A stretch of DNA of 64,000 bases. Source: Tillus elongatus. Its lineage: Eukaryota > Arthropoda > Insecta > Coleoptera > Cleridae. This document shows, piece by piece, positions 48,576 through 62,295 of the stretch; position 1 is the stretch's first letter; the number at the start of each line of letters is the position of its first letter. Location: the NCBI GenBank assembly GCA_964006375.1, contig OZ023265.1, forward strand, positions 117,379,858 through 117,443,857. Reading direction: 5' to 3'. The notes beneath the pieces are model-generated. The model did no database searches. It saw only the letters and a program-made list of their open reading frames with translations, and was not told the DNA's origin. Both the position numbers and the translations under genes were made by a program.

Positions 48576-50631
48576 TGCATTTAGAATGTTTAACAACGAA
48601 ACGTCTTAGAAAATTGTTGAGTCCGCTATCAGATAGAAAACGGAATTCAAATAAATGAAATAGAAGCGCAAATCAAAAATTGCTTTTTTCTGTTTTTTTG
48701 ACAATTTCTTGACGGTTGCATAAAATTGGTTTTCTTTGCGGCATATTAAGGAGCACAAAATTTAGTAACTTTTTTGATTTTAAACCTACATATCTTTCAT
48801 AATAAGCTGGATCCCCTTGGTAGACTCGAATTTAAATCACCAATATATCCATTTCATGTTTTCTTTCTGCCAAAGAACATACCGAGACCCCAAAATTCTG
48901 TGTGGAGTTAGGTTATATTCAGATGCTCTCTACCATATAGCTGAATTGTTGTAGGAGTATGAAGAATGGCTTATAAATACAGGTATTTTCGTTATTTGAA
49001 AAGGTTAATAAATTTCTTTTTCAAATAGAACATCCAGTTTGGAAAGCTGCTGAAATATACTATCTATTTGTATATATATATACTTATACCTAACTAGCTA
49101 AGTTTTTGCCTTATGACAAATTGGTTGCTGTAGTTCATTGAAAAACTTATTTCCATTAGATTTTTAAGTGTCGTGAATAACTCTGTAGCTTGGATGAACA
49201 AGAGCCAATGTGAAAAATGTTAGTTTTTAGAAATACACATCTCAAAAGTGACAAACTAATTATATTTCGTTAGAGATCCAACCTAAATAAGTTTTTTTGG
49301 TTATTCAGACTGACTTAAAAACACGATTATAAACGTTACTATGTTACTTGGTCTTGAAAACATAAAGATTTTTGACTTTTTTCAGTAGGATAGACCTCAA
49401 AGTTTTATATTCAAGTTCAAAAATTTTAACCCCTTTTCACTTTAACTTGGGCCTTTTTAACCAAAATGGTTATGTACTCAATTTGTATTAAAAAAACAAA
49501 AGTAAATTTTTAGCTTTTATATCAAAATTGGCACAATTAAAAGAAGCTACAAAAATCAAATTTTGCAAAACAGAACAAATTTCAACAAATGCTGTTTACA
49601 AACAATATTCTTAAAATCACTCATCTTCAACCTCTGATTGGAGACACATGCCACTCACATCATCACAGTCAGATTAATTTATTACACTTTCAGTGGGCTT
49701 ATGTTTCACTTGGGACTGATCTGTTATACACACACACACACACACATAAAGGTATAAAGTCCAATGTTACACATTTGTCTACGCTTTTAGATAGCTGGGA
49801 ACCTATATAATACAGTAGTCCTATATTTAGTTTTCACAGCTGCCAACATAGGCGACTACATTAGACATAAATTTTTACTGTGTGATACATTGGCCTTCAT
49901 TTCATTTAAAAGACTGAGGTTGGACACTGTGGCTGGAAACTGAAACAAACACAGAATCACCCCAAAAAAACCCAAAAATAATAACAAACAGTTGTCCACC
50001 AGATAAGTATTTCGACAGTGAAATTGTCTTCATCTGTAGCTGTCAGTAGCTGTCGCTGTAGAAATACGTATCTAGCGCATAGCTCTCTTATTATTTTTGT
50101 GTTTTTTTATTATTTTGCTTTTTGTTTATATATTTTGTTGTATATAGCTAAAAGTCCGATTTACCAAATATATGTCTGTGCACAGTTACTGTATGTGGCT
50201 TATTTGAAAATTTGGCCTTTATTTATTGTAAAGTATAAAATGTTAATCCCCTTGCTCACTCTAATCTCCGTTATTCTAGGTCCGATGTTCTAGTTGGCCT
50301 TTATTGCATTGAAAAGAGCGCACTTCAATTTGTGGGGTACAATGACTAACTCAATTTCGCAAAAATTGCACATTGGTGCTTTTTCATCCAAACCACAGAA
50401 CTATTGTTTGACATAAACGTCAATGTCACTCTTGTTGTGGCCTTGATATTTGAGTACTTTTACAAGGTGGAAATACCCTAGAAACGATGAAAAAACTATT
50501 CAAACGCATTCTCATAAATTTATTATTTTTGGTCATCAAATGAAAGATTTCACGAGTGAAATACAGTTGGCTGCATGGCGATTTTATAAATACAATATGG
50601 CAATTATTTTCATTTAAGTACACCTAAATAA
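48576..50631. other. About 2 kb without a supported gene
   Basis: A (CA)n run at about 49728-49746 and several unrecognised short frames. No repeat copies were found. Confidence 0.5.
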
Positions 50632-52360
50632 TCAAAGCTTGTCTCTTTTAAATTGGTTAACACGTTGAACGGATATTGTGGTTTCTGCGAGATAATTCCA
50701 GCTTGCAAAGACTTGATTAGAGAAACACCTGCTGCGAATCTTTGGAGCGACTCCTTTTTGAGTTTTAGGGTGTAACCTCGCAGATGAGGGTTGGAGCTTA
50801 GCTAAAACAGGATTGGTGTTCAGGAACCCACAGAGCACCTTAAAGGTAAAAATCAGACTCCAGCAGAAGAGCATATCTGATGAGAATAGAGCTTTATGCA
50901 ACACCAGCAAAATCACATAGTTCACATAGGTTGTGTAAAGAATGGTGAAAGTCTTTAAGAAGCAACCCCTGAAAGCGTTATTTACTAAATAGAGCATCTT
51001 GTTAGCTTTAGATATTATTGAAATTATGTGTGCGGACCACGAAAGGTCTTTCGTAACCAGTAGCCCAAGATCGTCGTGCGTTGTAGCCTTTCTAACCATC
51101 TCACCATAGATATTGTAGGTAAAGCAGTGTCCCAAATGTAGCATGCAGCATGTGGATATTCACTAATTCTATTGTGTTCTAGTTTGCAGAGAAGCTGACG
51201 ACTGATTACGCGGTCGAAGGCTTTAGAAAAATTAAAATATAACACTTCGACTGGATTCCCCATGTCAAGTGACTTGGACCACCAGTCAGGAGAAGGAAAA
51301 AGGTTAGTAATAACAGATCAACCGGAGATGAAACAATGCTGCTGATTGGGTAGTAATTCCTGTTCCATTAAAAAGGTAAGCAGTTTGGTAAGAAGCAGTC
51401 GTTCGGCAACTTTCACAATAATAGTCATAAGGTCCAATTTGTCGCCAGATTTTAAAATAACCGCGACAGGGGTCATGACCCAGGCGGTTGGAAGGACGCC
51501 CAACTATAAAGGTGTCTTGAAACATCTGGGACAATGAGACTGATAAAGAAATAGCACAAAATTTCAGAACTCTGACTGGAACTCCATTGATGCCAAGGTA
51601 TCCGGAAGGTGGAAGGGATGCCGAAATAGTCTCCATTTCATTGGCACTGACCCTCATGGATGAAACGCTGTCGTTAATAGGACTAGTAGGAAGAGGCAAA
51701 TAACTGCCTTTTGGAGTAAATACTTGCCCAAAAGTTTGTGCCAGTACCTTAGTTGTTTTGCCGTCAGTTCTGCATATGTTGGCAGTACTGTCTCATATAA
51801 GATGGCTGGAAAATTTGTTGCTGAGTTTAACACGAATGCACTCAAATAATGCTTTTGGATTTTGACTAGTTGCTATGACATTGAAGTCATTAGCCCTGGC
51901 CCTGGATATTTCTTGGGAAAGCGAGTTAGAAATTTGGCGATGCCAAAAGTAGTATTCAGTACGGTTAGACCGTCTAAAGCATTGCCATAGGTTGTTCTTG
52001 AGTCGCAAGAGTTTGCAAAGCCTTCCAGAGATACAGGGTTAGCGAGGATAGCAAGGAACAGTTCGAAGTGTAGTTGATTCAGTTATGGATGATTGAAGGC
52101 GAGTAATGAAGTTACCCCACGTATTGTCAGGAGTAGTATCTTTAAAAAGTTGAGTCCAATCCACAGATTCGATTTTCTGGGGAAGTAGTTCATAATTAGT
52201 GGATTTTAAAACTATATAAGAAATATTTTGCAAATACCTAGTAGCGAACTGAAGAGCAAACATTATGCAAACGTGGTCGGACTTGCCAATAGAAGACTTG
52301 AAGTGCAAATAGTGCAAAAGTGTGAAATGTATCAGGGTTGTTGGTAAGCACAATTGATCC
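50632..52360 (-). pseudogene. Non-LTR retrotransposon (EN end, RT, C-terminus)
   Basis: Read downward from 52360: the endonuclease end IGKSDHVCIMFA carries the SDH signature. Then come a linker (RSNRTEYYFWHRQI, NPKALFECIRVK), RT fingers (NEMETISASLPPSGYLGING, LPTAWVMTPVAVILKSGDKL in another frame) and motif A as LYFNFSKAFDRV, where the catalytic Asp is Asn. The palm section with YADD is deleted, and HLGHC joins to DDLGLLVTKDLSWSAHI. The C-terminus ends SWNYLAETTISVQRVNQFKR before a stop at 50632. Frameshifts occur about every 200-300 bp. It lies beyond the 3' end of the dynein gene, on the same strand. Confidence 0.8.
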
Positions 52361-52707
52361 TGAAGCGAGTCCGTTCCAATAAAGCAAACATTTTTAAAAT
52401 TTTTTCTGAATGCCGGTTTGTTTCACTTAAAATGATCTAATTTTTAAAATAAAGTGGTAAAACATGTTATATGTGATTATCCGGTTATGTTAAATTGCTA
52501 GCTTATAAAAATATCTCAACGAATTAGTAAATGAGTATCTTTATTAAACACATATTTCACGTCACTATAAATTGTATATAAAAAACATTAAAAATAATTG
52601 AATAAATAAAATTATGTGTATATATAAAAGTCACTAAAAATAATATATGTCCAAAATATGTTTTAGGGTTGCGACACCGAACACCTACGTACAATAATTT
52701 CTGAGCA
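52361..52707. other. Region downstream of the dynein stop codon
   Basis: Should contain the 3' UTR of the dynein gene (minus strand). No other feature is seen. Confidence 0.4.
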
Positions 52708-52914
52708 CTACTGTGACAATTGGCACAACATGGCAACACCCCTCATAATCCAATGTTGTGGTTTCTTGTCTGTAGGCAGTGTCATTGCTATAACAAAATT
52801 GGTGGAGTGGCCTGTGGTTGACAAAACGCCACGTCTATCCGCAGTCTTATAGAGTGGACATACGTATACGCTTCCTAAAACTAGATCTGACCTTTTCAAT
52901 GGTTTCATCCATAT
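52708..52914 (-). CDS. Axonemal dynein heavy chain, terminal exon
   Basis: The last exon of an inner-arm axonemal dynein heavy chain, the motor that slides doublet microtubules in cilia and flagella. An acceptor (AATTTTCCAG) precedes [12 protein letters not shown]; the exon then reads [33 protein letters not shown] and [15 protein letters not shown] before TAG at 52708-52710. The [11 protein letters not shown] block and the HWI-RGVA-L end are hallmarks of the dynein heavy chain C-terminus, and the exact pattern is closest to the DNAH7/DNAH12/DNAH3 group. It joins in phase to the exon at 58444-58587 (...TVPM + IWM). The exon is undamaged. Confidence 0.93.
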   Translation of the reverse strand: MWMKPLKRSDLVLGSVYVCPLYKTADRRGVLSTTGHSTNFVIAMTLPTDKKPQHWIMRGVAMLCQLSQ

Positions 52915-53093
52915 CTGGAAAATTAAAACAAAACTATATTCTTAAAGAGGTATGAAATTATATAAAGACATTCATCATTAAAATCATCAAATTAATCATA
53001 AAGTCACCCGTATCTTAAAAAGAGAAATTATACAAATCCAGCGCCATTATCAATAAAATCTTCGGTCATAATAAATATTACATCCCTCACCTG

Positions 53094-53321
53094 ATGAGGT
53101 CAGCTGTACATTGTCTCACTTGCGGTGATACTCAGCATAACGCTGTTTATATAGAAATAACAGGAAGAGCATTAGATACCGGGTTCTTTGAACATCTGAG
53201 AAGTAGAAATAACATTGACAACACCAATTCAGTTTTCGACTGCCACTTGAGAGAGTGTGGTCATAGTTTTGATAGGAAGAACAATGTCAGCAAACTTCAT
53301 AGATATAGTTTTGGCGTCTAA
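53094..53321 (+). pseudogene. Penelope-like GIY-YIG endonuclease remnant
   Basis: A 75-codon frame aligns by pattern with the endonuclease of 23748-24350: CLTCGDTQHNAVYIEITGRA (counterpart of the Cys pair and Y-x-G-x-T), then GFFEHLRSRNN and SVFDCHLRECGHSF. Key positions have drifted (YIG reads YIE). It lies inside the dynein intron, on the strand opposite to the gene. Confidence 0.6.
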
Positions 53322-54260
53322 CAATTTGTCCTGGAGAAGCTGGAGATTTACAAACACATCAATTGTTTCTAAAACAATGTCCTGAATTTTTCCATTATTA
53401 GTGTGATGAACTTTCCTTTCATATACAAACAACTTCAGTTGGACCATAGACCTAAGCTTGATTGATTTAGTTGCTGTTTAGCTTCTTTCCTTGTGATTGG
53501 TCTTTTATCTTCTAAATGTCATTTGTCACTTCTGTCACTTGTTGACTCTGTTTTTGTTCATTTTTCCACTTCCAACTTTAGCAGTGCACAGGTTTCCATT
53601 TTGGCTGTTTAAAAAACGCGTCGCTTTATATCCATTCTTTTACTGTCTCAAATTCTGGAGATGCTGATATTTTGTCCTTTACTGTTGTCATTGACTTGGA
53701 GACAGTAGATGCAATTCCAGCTTTGACAATTTCTTATACAGTGTAGTTCCTGTAAAAAGTATTATCAGCCAGATAGGCTTTGCTCTTTTCTGTGCAATTG
53801 GATTGTTAAAATGGTCTCTGAAAGTTCTGCTCAGCAATGCGAAAATCTTGGCTTTTTGTTGCGTTCTTCACTTATATTTCAAGTTATACTTTGTTTCTTT
53901 TGAGTACTGTTATTGCGGTACTTAGTCCCTTTAATAGACTAATGCTGTTTTTAACCTTTTATTATTATCGGGTCAGTTTTTGCATTGCTTTAATGTAACT
54001 TGAGTTTTTTAATGCTTAACACTAGCTTAGTAGACGTTTGCTCTTTCTGTAGCTGTTAGATGCTTTGTTAACTTGTGTCGTACTCACATTCTAACTACCA
54101 AAAACCAAATTTTATATTCTCTCACCCTTGAGGATCGCTCCATGAATCCGAAACGAGTAGGGTCTTTGTACTAAAAATCTCTCTGGACGTAGGTATAAGT
54201 CTTTGAAATTAACCTTCAAGTATGTCGACCCCAGATGTATTGACATTTAGAACTTACGTT
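53322..54260. other. Intron sequence, nothing recognised
   Basis: AT-rich, no supported gene. Confidence 0.5.
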
Positions 54261-56545
54261 CATCATCATCATCTTCTTCTTAAGCCGCCGTCTTTTTACG
54301 AAGGTTGGCAATCCAAATGGCTAACACAGTCCTGGATACTACAGCTCTAAAAATGTCTATTTATAAGCATCCAAACAATCTTTTGAGATCCTCTAACCAT
54401 GAATTATGACGTCTGCCGATTGATCCTTTTCCCTGTATTTTGCACTCGATTATTAATCTCAGAAATTCATATTTGTCACCTCTAATTACATGACCTATAT
54501 GTTTTAACTTGTTTTTTCGTTGTTTTATTGCCAGTAATAGTTCCTTTTGTTTTCCCATACGCCTGAGCACCTCTTCATTTGTTTTTTTTGCACCCATGGT
54601 ATGCAGAGCATTCTTCTATACAAAGACATTTCGGAAACCTCCATATTCCTCTCTAGACTAGAGTTAAGAGTTATACTCTCACACACGTATAGCAGGACTG
54701 AGAAGATATCGCACCTGACCATATGGATTAAAAGTTCCAAGCCAAGATCTGATCTCGTGAAGAATGTTTTCATTTACGTGAACAGTTTTCTAACTTGTTC
54801 ATTTCTAGATCTTCCTTCTTTTCTCGGGTCGACCTGATCGTTTATTATTGTGCCCAAATATTTGAAGGAAGATACCTGTACTATATTTCCTTCAACTAAT
54901 ATATTTGCTTTGATGTTAGTTTTTGAGAAAACGAGCACTTTTGTTTTATTAATGTTTGTAGGCAATCCGAACTGCTCGCTGTGTTGAACAATGTGGTCGA
55001 TATGTGGTCAGTCACGCTATCTGCCACAATCACAGTATCATCTGCGTACCGAATATTATTGAACGTGATACCATTCGCCGCGATGCCTTCTCTCATTGTG
55101 TCTGGCGCCTCTCTAAATATGCCTTCTGAATTGATTTTGAAAAGGAATTAAGGGATTATGCAACCCTGTCTTACTCCCTTTTCGTCGAATGTTGCCTGTT
55201 CAAATCTTACTTTGGCCATTTGATGGCAGTATGAGTTGGAGAAGATGTTTATTTCTTGTTGGTCTACTCCGGTTTCTTTCAGGACTTCTTCATCTTGTGG
55301 TGCCTCACATAGTCAAACGCCTTTCAATAGTGTATGAAGCAAGTGAAAACGCTAACGTTCATGTCTTTGCACCCCCGTATTAAGACATTAGGCGAGAGCA
55401 ATACCTCACACTTCTGAATCTGCACTGTGTATTACCCACCTGGTTGTCACATTTTTTTGTAAATACGTGTATGTATTATTCGTAAGAATACTTTGAGCAT
55501 ATGCGACATTAAACTGATCATACGGTAGTCATCGAATCGAGTGGCATTTGCCTTTTTTGGTAAGGTGACAAATGTTGACTTTAGCCGGTCAGATGGAACC
55601 TGGAGTGGTATAGATTATATTAAAGATGGATACTAGAATATTTAAGCCCAATGCTACTCGCTCTGCGATTACCTTTACACCCTCGGCGTAAACACTATCA
55701 GGGCCAGTTGCCTTCCCATTCTTCTGAGATTTAATCACATGCACGACTTTCGACTGTAATCGGATGTCCAACTTTATTTAACACGAAATCTGATGCTGGT
55801 GGTGTGTTTGGCCCATAATCGTTAAAAAGTACTTCAACGTATTCCTTCCATATTTTTAGCTTGTCTTTAATACCTATTATTATTTCGTTGTTTGTATCTC
55901 TCATAGTCCGTACCAGTTGCTTTCTACTTTTGTTGGTCAATACTTTACCTTTTTGTGGATATTTAATAAGTCGCGTTTTTCTTGTAGCAGTTCTATCTCC
56001 ATACATTCTTCAGACATCCATTCCTCCTTTGCATTTCTGCATTTTCCGCAAATGTTCTTGTTGAGTTCTTTGTATTACGAGTGTGCGTTTTTGTTTTTCT
56101 TCTCTCTTCCATGAGGTTTAATATTTCTGTGGTCATCCATTCTTTCTTTTTGTCGTTTCGTTTAAACCCAATTTCGGTATCTTGTATGTGTATGATTGTG
56201 TCTTTTATGCATTTCCAAGTTGTTTTTACTTGTGTTTGGTGGGGAATATTCAATTTGTTGAACTGTTGTTCAATTTTAGAACTTATTTGTATTCGTATAC
56301 GAGGACCCTTTAGCTTTTCGATATGAATACGCTTGGTCTGTTTTTCCTCCTCAACGTATCTAAACCCTTTCATTTTGAACTACATTACAAATGGATTGTG
56401 CTCGCTGTTTATATCCACTCCTGGGTATGTTTTTACCGATTTTATGTACTTTTTGAGCTCGAGATTCGCTAAGATAAAATGAATTTGGTTGCGAACTAAC
56501 CTTACACCAAGACCATAATTGCCCACGTATTCTCTTTATTCGCCA
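54261..56545 (-). pseudogene. RTE-like non-LTR retrotransposon (EN end to 3' tail)
   Basis: Read downward from about 56530. The EN part has NQIHFILANLELKKYIKSVK, YPGVDINSEHNPFVM (SDH degraded to SEH), then a linker (KKEWMTTEILNLMEERRKTK). RT follows: KNGKATGPDSVYAEG, a decayed stretch, then NNIRYADDTVIVADS with motif C intact, SFKYLGTIINDQ, LLYVCESITL and ILRRM-type helices. The C-terminal signature is KKTNEEVLRRMGKQKELLL with GRRHNSWLEDLKRLFG. The 3' end is a (TGATGA)-type tail seen as CATCATCATCATC at 54261-54273, characteristic of RTE elements. Frameshifts and stops are frequent. Confidence 0.8.
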
Positions 56546-56602
56546 TGACCTGCCTCATCATCATCATCACAGTCTAAAGGCGAGGTTGCGTTGTCGCAAC
56601 TA

Positions 56603-56639
<37 letters not shown>

Positions 56640-57368
56640 TCAGCAGCTCTTTTGATTTCATTATAGCTGCACGTAATTAATTGTACTGGGTTTTCCCGAA
56701 ATTATTCACTTGGTCTACCTCATCTCTCTTTTCCCAGTGTATGCGTCCCACAAAGAATGTTGTCAGAAACGTATTATGTCTCAGAATATGTCCAATAAGT
56801 TTTGCCCCACTCCATGCAATTTCTTTTAACAAGCATCTTTTTCACACGTCTTTACTCCTCTTTAGATCGATGTACCTTGTCCTTTTTTTTGTGTGTCCTG
56901 TTTGGTCGTCTATTCTCTTAATGTCCTCCTTGGCCCATGTCCAATTTTCCACCCTAGAGATTACAACACTCCATACATACGACTTAATGAACTTTCTATT
57001 TAGGTGCAAGTTAAAACAGTTATTAGTGGGACGAGCTTCTTGTATATTGGTGGTTCGCTTTCCGATTACAATCCACATTTGCTACATTTATCATTATCAG
57101 TAATAATACTCTAAAGGTACGTGTACACTTCTGCTTGTTCAAGTAGTTGACCATTTAGCTTTTTTCGTTTTGTAGTTTCATCCTTACTTATCTTAACTAC
57201 TTTTGTTTACATAATATTGATTTTCAATTTGATTCTTTATAAAACACTATCTCGCATACACATCATTTTCTGTAATTTTTCCATATCTCATTTCAACGCC
57301 ATGGCCATGTTATCTGCGTAACTAATTCAATAGATCGATCGCTTGTCCATTTATTTTGATTCTTTATT

Positions 57369-57593
<225 letters not shown>

Positions 57594-58015
57594 TTTTCCA
57601 GTCCACATTAGCGATTGCTTTCTCCAGATCATAAAAGCAATAAACCTACCTATATATTTTTTAAGTCTCCTCCTATAGTTTATACTAGCTAATACTGCTG
57701 CTCTAGTTCCTCGACCAGGTCTATATCAGAACTAATCTTCATACCATATACCTTCTCTGCTTTCTCCAATGCTTTATGATTAGCAACATAGTCGCCACAT
57801 GACTACATTTAGTATTCTGTGTTGATTTTTCGTGCGTTTTCCGTTTTTGGAGTGATGATACTTTTACTATTCATAAACACTCGGCACTTCTTCCGATGTA
57901 TAAGATCTCGCAATCAGTTGAAAAAGTTCTTTCCTCATCACTTTTTACCAGTATATTTTAAAAGTTCCAGTTCCACTGTTAATACGTCGACAGGAGGAGT
58001 TTTTAATTGCTAAGT

Positions 58016-58443
58016 TATTTAAGAGATTTCTCAAATTCTTGTCTTGAAACAAGCAAGCCACATCATCTGGGTTAATCTGTACTATTACTTCTAGACCCTT
58101 ATTACTTAATTTTAGAATAACATTTACGTTTGGCTTTGTGTTGGGTTTTATTTTGAAAGTTATCAGTATAAGATTTACAACATAAGATTCCGAATTTTAG
58201 TTTACACACAGAATTTGGTCAAATGCTAATTTTAAGTTTATAGGCTAAAAACGACATAATTTTTCTCTTTTTTGATTTTAAAGCCATTTCCTAACAAACT
58301 TTTACAAAATATTTGGCCTACATGTAATAAACTTTGTTGTAATGAAAAAAAAGTTTGTGCAAAGAACGATATATCTCGGCAAGTTAGCTCTGCTTAAATA
58401 TCTCTCAGTATATTGCCGCAAACTTTTAATTAACGACACTTAC
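58016..58443. other. Intron sequence, nothing recognised
   Basis: No feature beyond the splice donor of the 58444-58587 exon. Confidence 0.5.
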
Positions 58444-58587
58444 CATAGGAACAGTATCATATAAGACTTTTGGTAGGGACTCATCGATAAGCATGTTTTT
58501 CATGTTCCATCTAGCACCATCCAAGAACAGACCATAGACATAAACACCATCTTCTGGAGGCTTGTCAAAACGGGTTTGCGACAAGAC
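58444..58587 (-). CDS. Axonemal dynein heavy chain, penultimate exon
   Basis: A 144-nt exon of 48 codons, both ends phase 0. The acceptor AATGCAG precedes GTCTTGTCG, and the donor GTAAGTG follows ATG. It encodes [20 protein letters not shown], then [12 protein letters not shown] and [13 protein letters not shown]. The GLFLDGARW and ESLPK-LYD-PM strings are diagnostic of the C-terminal domain of dynein heavy chains. It joins upstream to FEYE (61858-61995) and downstream to IWMKP (52914). Confidence 0.95.
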
Positions 58588-59329
58588 CTGCATTCATTTA
58601 AATTCATTTAGTTATAATAGCACTTAATTTACATAATTTCTACAAATCGATATTAAAAAAGAAAACTATAATACTTAGAGCAAATTTGGAAACCATAAAA
58701 TTGATTACAATTGGGAAAATTTTAGCCGTAAAAGGAACAAATTGGGTGGGTGTTGCTAAACGGCGATTCTGTTATGCTTCTTAAAAATGTTATATAAAAG
58801 TCTCACCCATATAAGCATATTTCGGACTTTGCTTTGGCAATCTAATATGCGTTGTGTACAAATACAAGCTCCGCTTTGGGTACAGTTAATATAAACGGAT
58901 GAAATAAATAGTGATGAAAAAAAAAGTTGGCATAGCCATCTCAAAAAGTAAAGAAGGTGAAATGATATTGACTGCATTATTAAATGGATTTTAAAGTTCT
59001 AGTGCTCATCGTTAGTTTTTATATTTCTGTCATTTTCTCGGAAAGTAAATAAGTTTCACCAAAACGTCACCCAGAACGCTCTTATAATGTCAATAAACTT
59101 TCTTTATTTAACCAAGTTTGTAGCTCTAATAGTAATAAAGTTATTTTTATTATTAGTATTATTGTTATTCTATAATTAGGAGTTAAGGCAAAGGCTATAA
59201 GTTACCCAATACACAAAATAAAACAACATCTAGACACATAATATTTTCTTAATGTAAATAACCCAACTACCCTATCACCAAGAGCATAACATTATACAGT
59301 TTGTCTATGCTATAATATTATTACACCAT
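58588..59329. other. Intron sequence
   Basis: No coding similarity. The right part (after about 59041) probably belongs to the 3' UTR of the retrotransposon that follows; ATTATTATTAGTATTATTG occurs near 59150. Confidence 0.4.
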
Positions 59330-61735
59330 TTTTACCGCTTTCTGTTCATGTCATCTAACCTGTTCTTAAAACTGTTTGTGCTAGCAGCTATTATTACTTT
59401 CACGGGTAGAGCATTCCATTCGTTAAAAATCTTATTACATATAAATAAACTACGAGAAGTTGTGCAAAAGGATTCTTTTTTTAATTTGGGTGAGTGACCA
59501 CGAACATATGAGACCAATCAACTCTAATGCGCCCACAAAGGGCTTTTAATGAATAGATTAAATCACTTTAGGAAAACTGGGATAAACCACATAGCCTCAA
59601 TATTTCATCACAGTTTAGACGCACAATGCCATAAGACACACGTGTGGCTCTACGCTACATGGACTCCAACAAACCATTTTTTTTCCTTTATAGGGCACTA
59701 CACAACTCCTGCATACTTTAAGACAGGATGAACATACACAGTGTGAAGCCTATTAGAAGTTTGAACTGAGCAGCCTTAAAAAGCATTATGCATAAAATAG
59801 ATGAGCTTCTTGACTGTCGGTGTGACGTCGGCTATATGGACAGACCATGACAAAAATAAACCTTTATGATTTTTTCTTGCCTTTATAGATTGCTGCATTA
59901 GATGGTATCAAAATTTGGAATTATTTTGCAGCAGCTAATAGACCGTGTTAAATATCAGTTTAGTGGGCTAAAGGATTCTAAAACACTTTCAAATCATTCG
60001 CGTAGAGCGGGGTACCGAAGTATATATTACAAACAATATAAGACCAAGCATGGATCCCTGTGGTACTACACTAATGGCAAGACGAAATGTATAATTTATG
60101 CAACTCTGACGAAATAGTAGCGATCAGAAAAAAGCTTTTGATCTAGCTTAGCACAGGCCCACGAATGCGATAATTATTTTAATAGTAGACAATTTTTCGG
60201 GACACGATCGAATGCCTTAGAAAAACAAAAATACAGAATATCGACTGGATCTTTTTTATCAAGTGATTGCTTCCACCAATTTACACAATTAGTGAGAACT
60301 GGGCGCGCGAAAAAGAATCCCTGTTTCTTGTCGGATAAAATTTAATTTCTTAGCAGAAATATAAGTTTATGAACCAGCAACCAGTCATCAACAATAGAGA
60401 TTATAGGTTAAAAACTTATATGTCTGTAGTTTGTGGCATCTAGCTTACTACCTGGTTTTAATACAGTGGTAATGAAGGCAGGAAGTTTAGCAGGGGACAG
60501 TATTTCTCTGTCGAAAGAAGCTTGAAAAGTACCGTCGGATGGACCGAGAAGGGAGCAGCTCATTTTTTTAAATGGTATCAGAAACACTGTCAGGTTCAAG
60601 TGATGTTGTGTTGGATAAGTAGTTTAATATATCTTCTACTTCTTGTAAAGTTACGGAAATATTTTACAAACCACCAGACGACCTAGGAGACAGCACTGCT
60701 GGAAGTAAACATGGATATTTCACAGAGTAGACTCTACTAAAATTAAGTCACCATTAAACCGCCAGTACAGACATCACCTTCAGAATCTCTGAAGGGAGGT
60801 GTAGAAAACCTAGAACCCAACGCAGTACACACACACTTTAAAAAGCCTCGTGATTCTTGGCAGAGGCTATGTGATTGAAAAATCTCTCGTAGCTTTCGTT
60901 AGAAAACCGACGAGACGTAGCGTATGCATCAGAACGTAATCTCTTTTAACGTTGCCAGAGGAAAAGTTTCACCTACAAACCTTGGCCGAGACTACCAATG
61001 ATCCATGGATTCCTTGGACGAAACTAACGCTTTTCCAAAATGTATTTTCTGCAAGTAAATGATATACTGTGTTCGCAAACCTCTCCCTCCCATTATCCAA
61101 AGTGACACCCTCGGGAAGCAAATACCAATCGATTGCTTCAAGCTCTCGTTATAAGTCGTCGTAATTGATATTAGTTGTTTCTTGTATATTATATAAAAGT
61201 TTAGGTAAATATTGAATTAAAAATTGCAGAGAGAACAAAATACAGACGTGCTCTGATTTATCACCAATTGGTGACTGACAATTTAGGGAGCGAACATAAT
61301 CAGAGGTATTTGTGAGAAACAAGTCCAGGACAGATGAATTCTGGTTGGATCTATAACGGGTAAGCTAATTAATGAGTTGACGCAGATTGTTCTCAACGAG
61401 CTCTCTGAGCCAAACGAAAAGGAAATGCAAATCCTGAAGGTGCCACAATTTAAGATCAAGAGATATCAGAGATAACACAAAAGTTCCCCACAAGCACAAA
61501 ATTCTTCTTAACCGCTGCTATATTGACGACTTCGTTAAGGTTTTCCCAGAAGCCGAGGACCTTGGTGGGTAAATATGGCCTACTACAAATTCCAACGTGT
61601 TTTATATTTTCAGAAATATATTGTCTATACCGGGAGTAGCAATCGAGTATGATTGAACTTTGAACTACTTGTATATGCTAATCTTTAAATACGTACAAGC
61701 CCCGGTATATCCCCCACCACTAGTTACTTATTTAG
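59330..61735 (-). pseudogene. Non-LTR retrotransposon in the dynein intron
   Basis: Read downward from about 61735. The endonuclease keeps HVGICSRPYLPT, KKNFVLVGNF (a decayed GDFN), SNQNSSVLDLFLTNTSDYV and SPIGDKSEHVCILFS (SDH degraded to SEH). The linker has IDWYLLPEGVTLDN. RT keeps LKPGSKLDATNYRHISF (about 60410-60470) and motif A as DILYFCFSKAFDRVP, where the catalytic Asp is Cys. The C-terminal frame at 59332-59517 has RGHSPKLKKESF and FNEWNALPVKV. Stops and frameshifts break every domain. The family resembles the element at 50632-52360. It lies in the sense orientation of the host gene. Confidence 0.75.
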
Positions 61736-61857
61736 TCAACCTGAGTTCGCGAAACACTGTATAACCTACAGCTATTGGCTTTAATGTATATAAATAAAAG
61801 TTACTTTAATTTTTAAAATTAAAAATATATCAACTACGTAAAATAAAAAATACAAAC

Positions 61858-61995
61858 CTCATATTCAAATGTTAGCAGATCTATCGGTATGGTATACTTT
61901 CTTGCGTAATTCTGCTGTGCTCCCGTTAAGAACGCTTGTGTAAAGAAGAATCCAGATACCCAGAACGTGATAGGCGGACCCTCGTCGTACCATTT
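61858..61995 (-). CDS. Axonemal dynein heavy chain, antepenultimate exon
   Basis: A 138-nt exon of 46 codons. The acceptor (ATTTACAG) precedes [20 protein letters not shown], followed by [20 protein letters not shown] and LTFEYE, with donor GTTTGT. The [14 protein letters not shown] and [12 protein letters not shown] strings are the most conserved part of the dynein heavy chain C-terminal domain. Phase 0 at both ends lets it join VLSQTRF in the next exon. The upstream exon lies beyond the region I can recognise and may be outside the window. Confidence 0.95.
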
Positions 61996-62295
61996 CTGTA
62001 AATATGTGATTGACAGTCGAGCACATTACAACTAATACTGATATATTAGAGGGAGAACATAATGTGTAAAATTCTATACAGGAATTAGAGGAACGTCAAA
62101 GCGAATGTATGGTCGACAGCGGCAGGATTATGAGTCCATTTCCTACAATACGCTTAATAATGCTTCACAGTTCACAGGATCAGCTAGATTCGTTCTATGT
62201 AGCTGTCCTGTAGCTAATACATAGCAAATCTAGATGGCGACACTAGTCTTTAGTAAAGGATCTTCAATCTTTTACTCTGAAAATGCTAAAAGGAT
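61996..62295. other. Intron sequence, nothing recognised
   Basis: No feature beyond the splice acceptor. Confidence 0.4.

Noticed and set aside
54547..54837. Plus-strand frames at 54547-54837, 55861-56114, 56081-56326 and 56681-57103
   Set aside because: They lie opposite RTE-like coding sequence on the minus strand and have no family resemblance.
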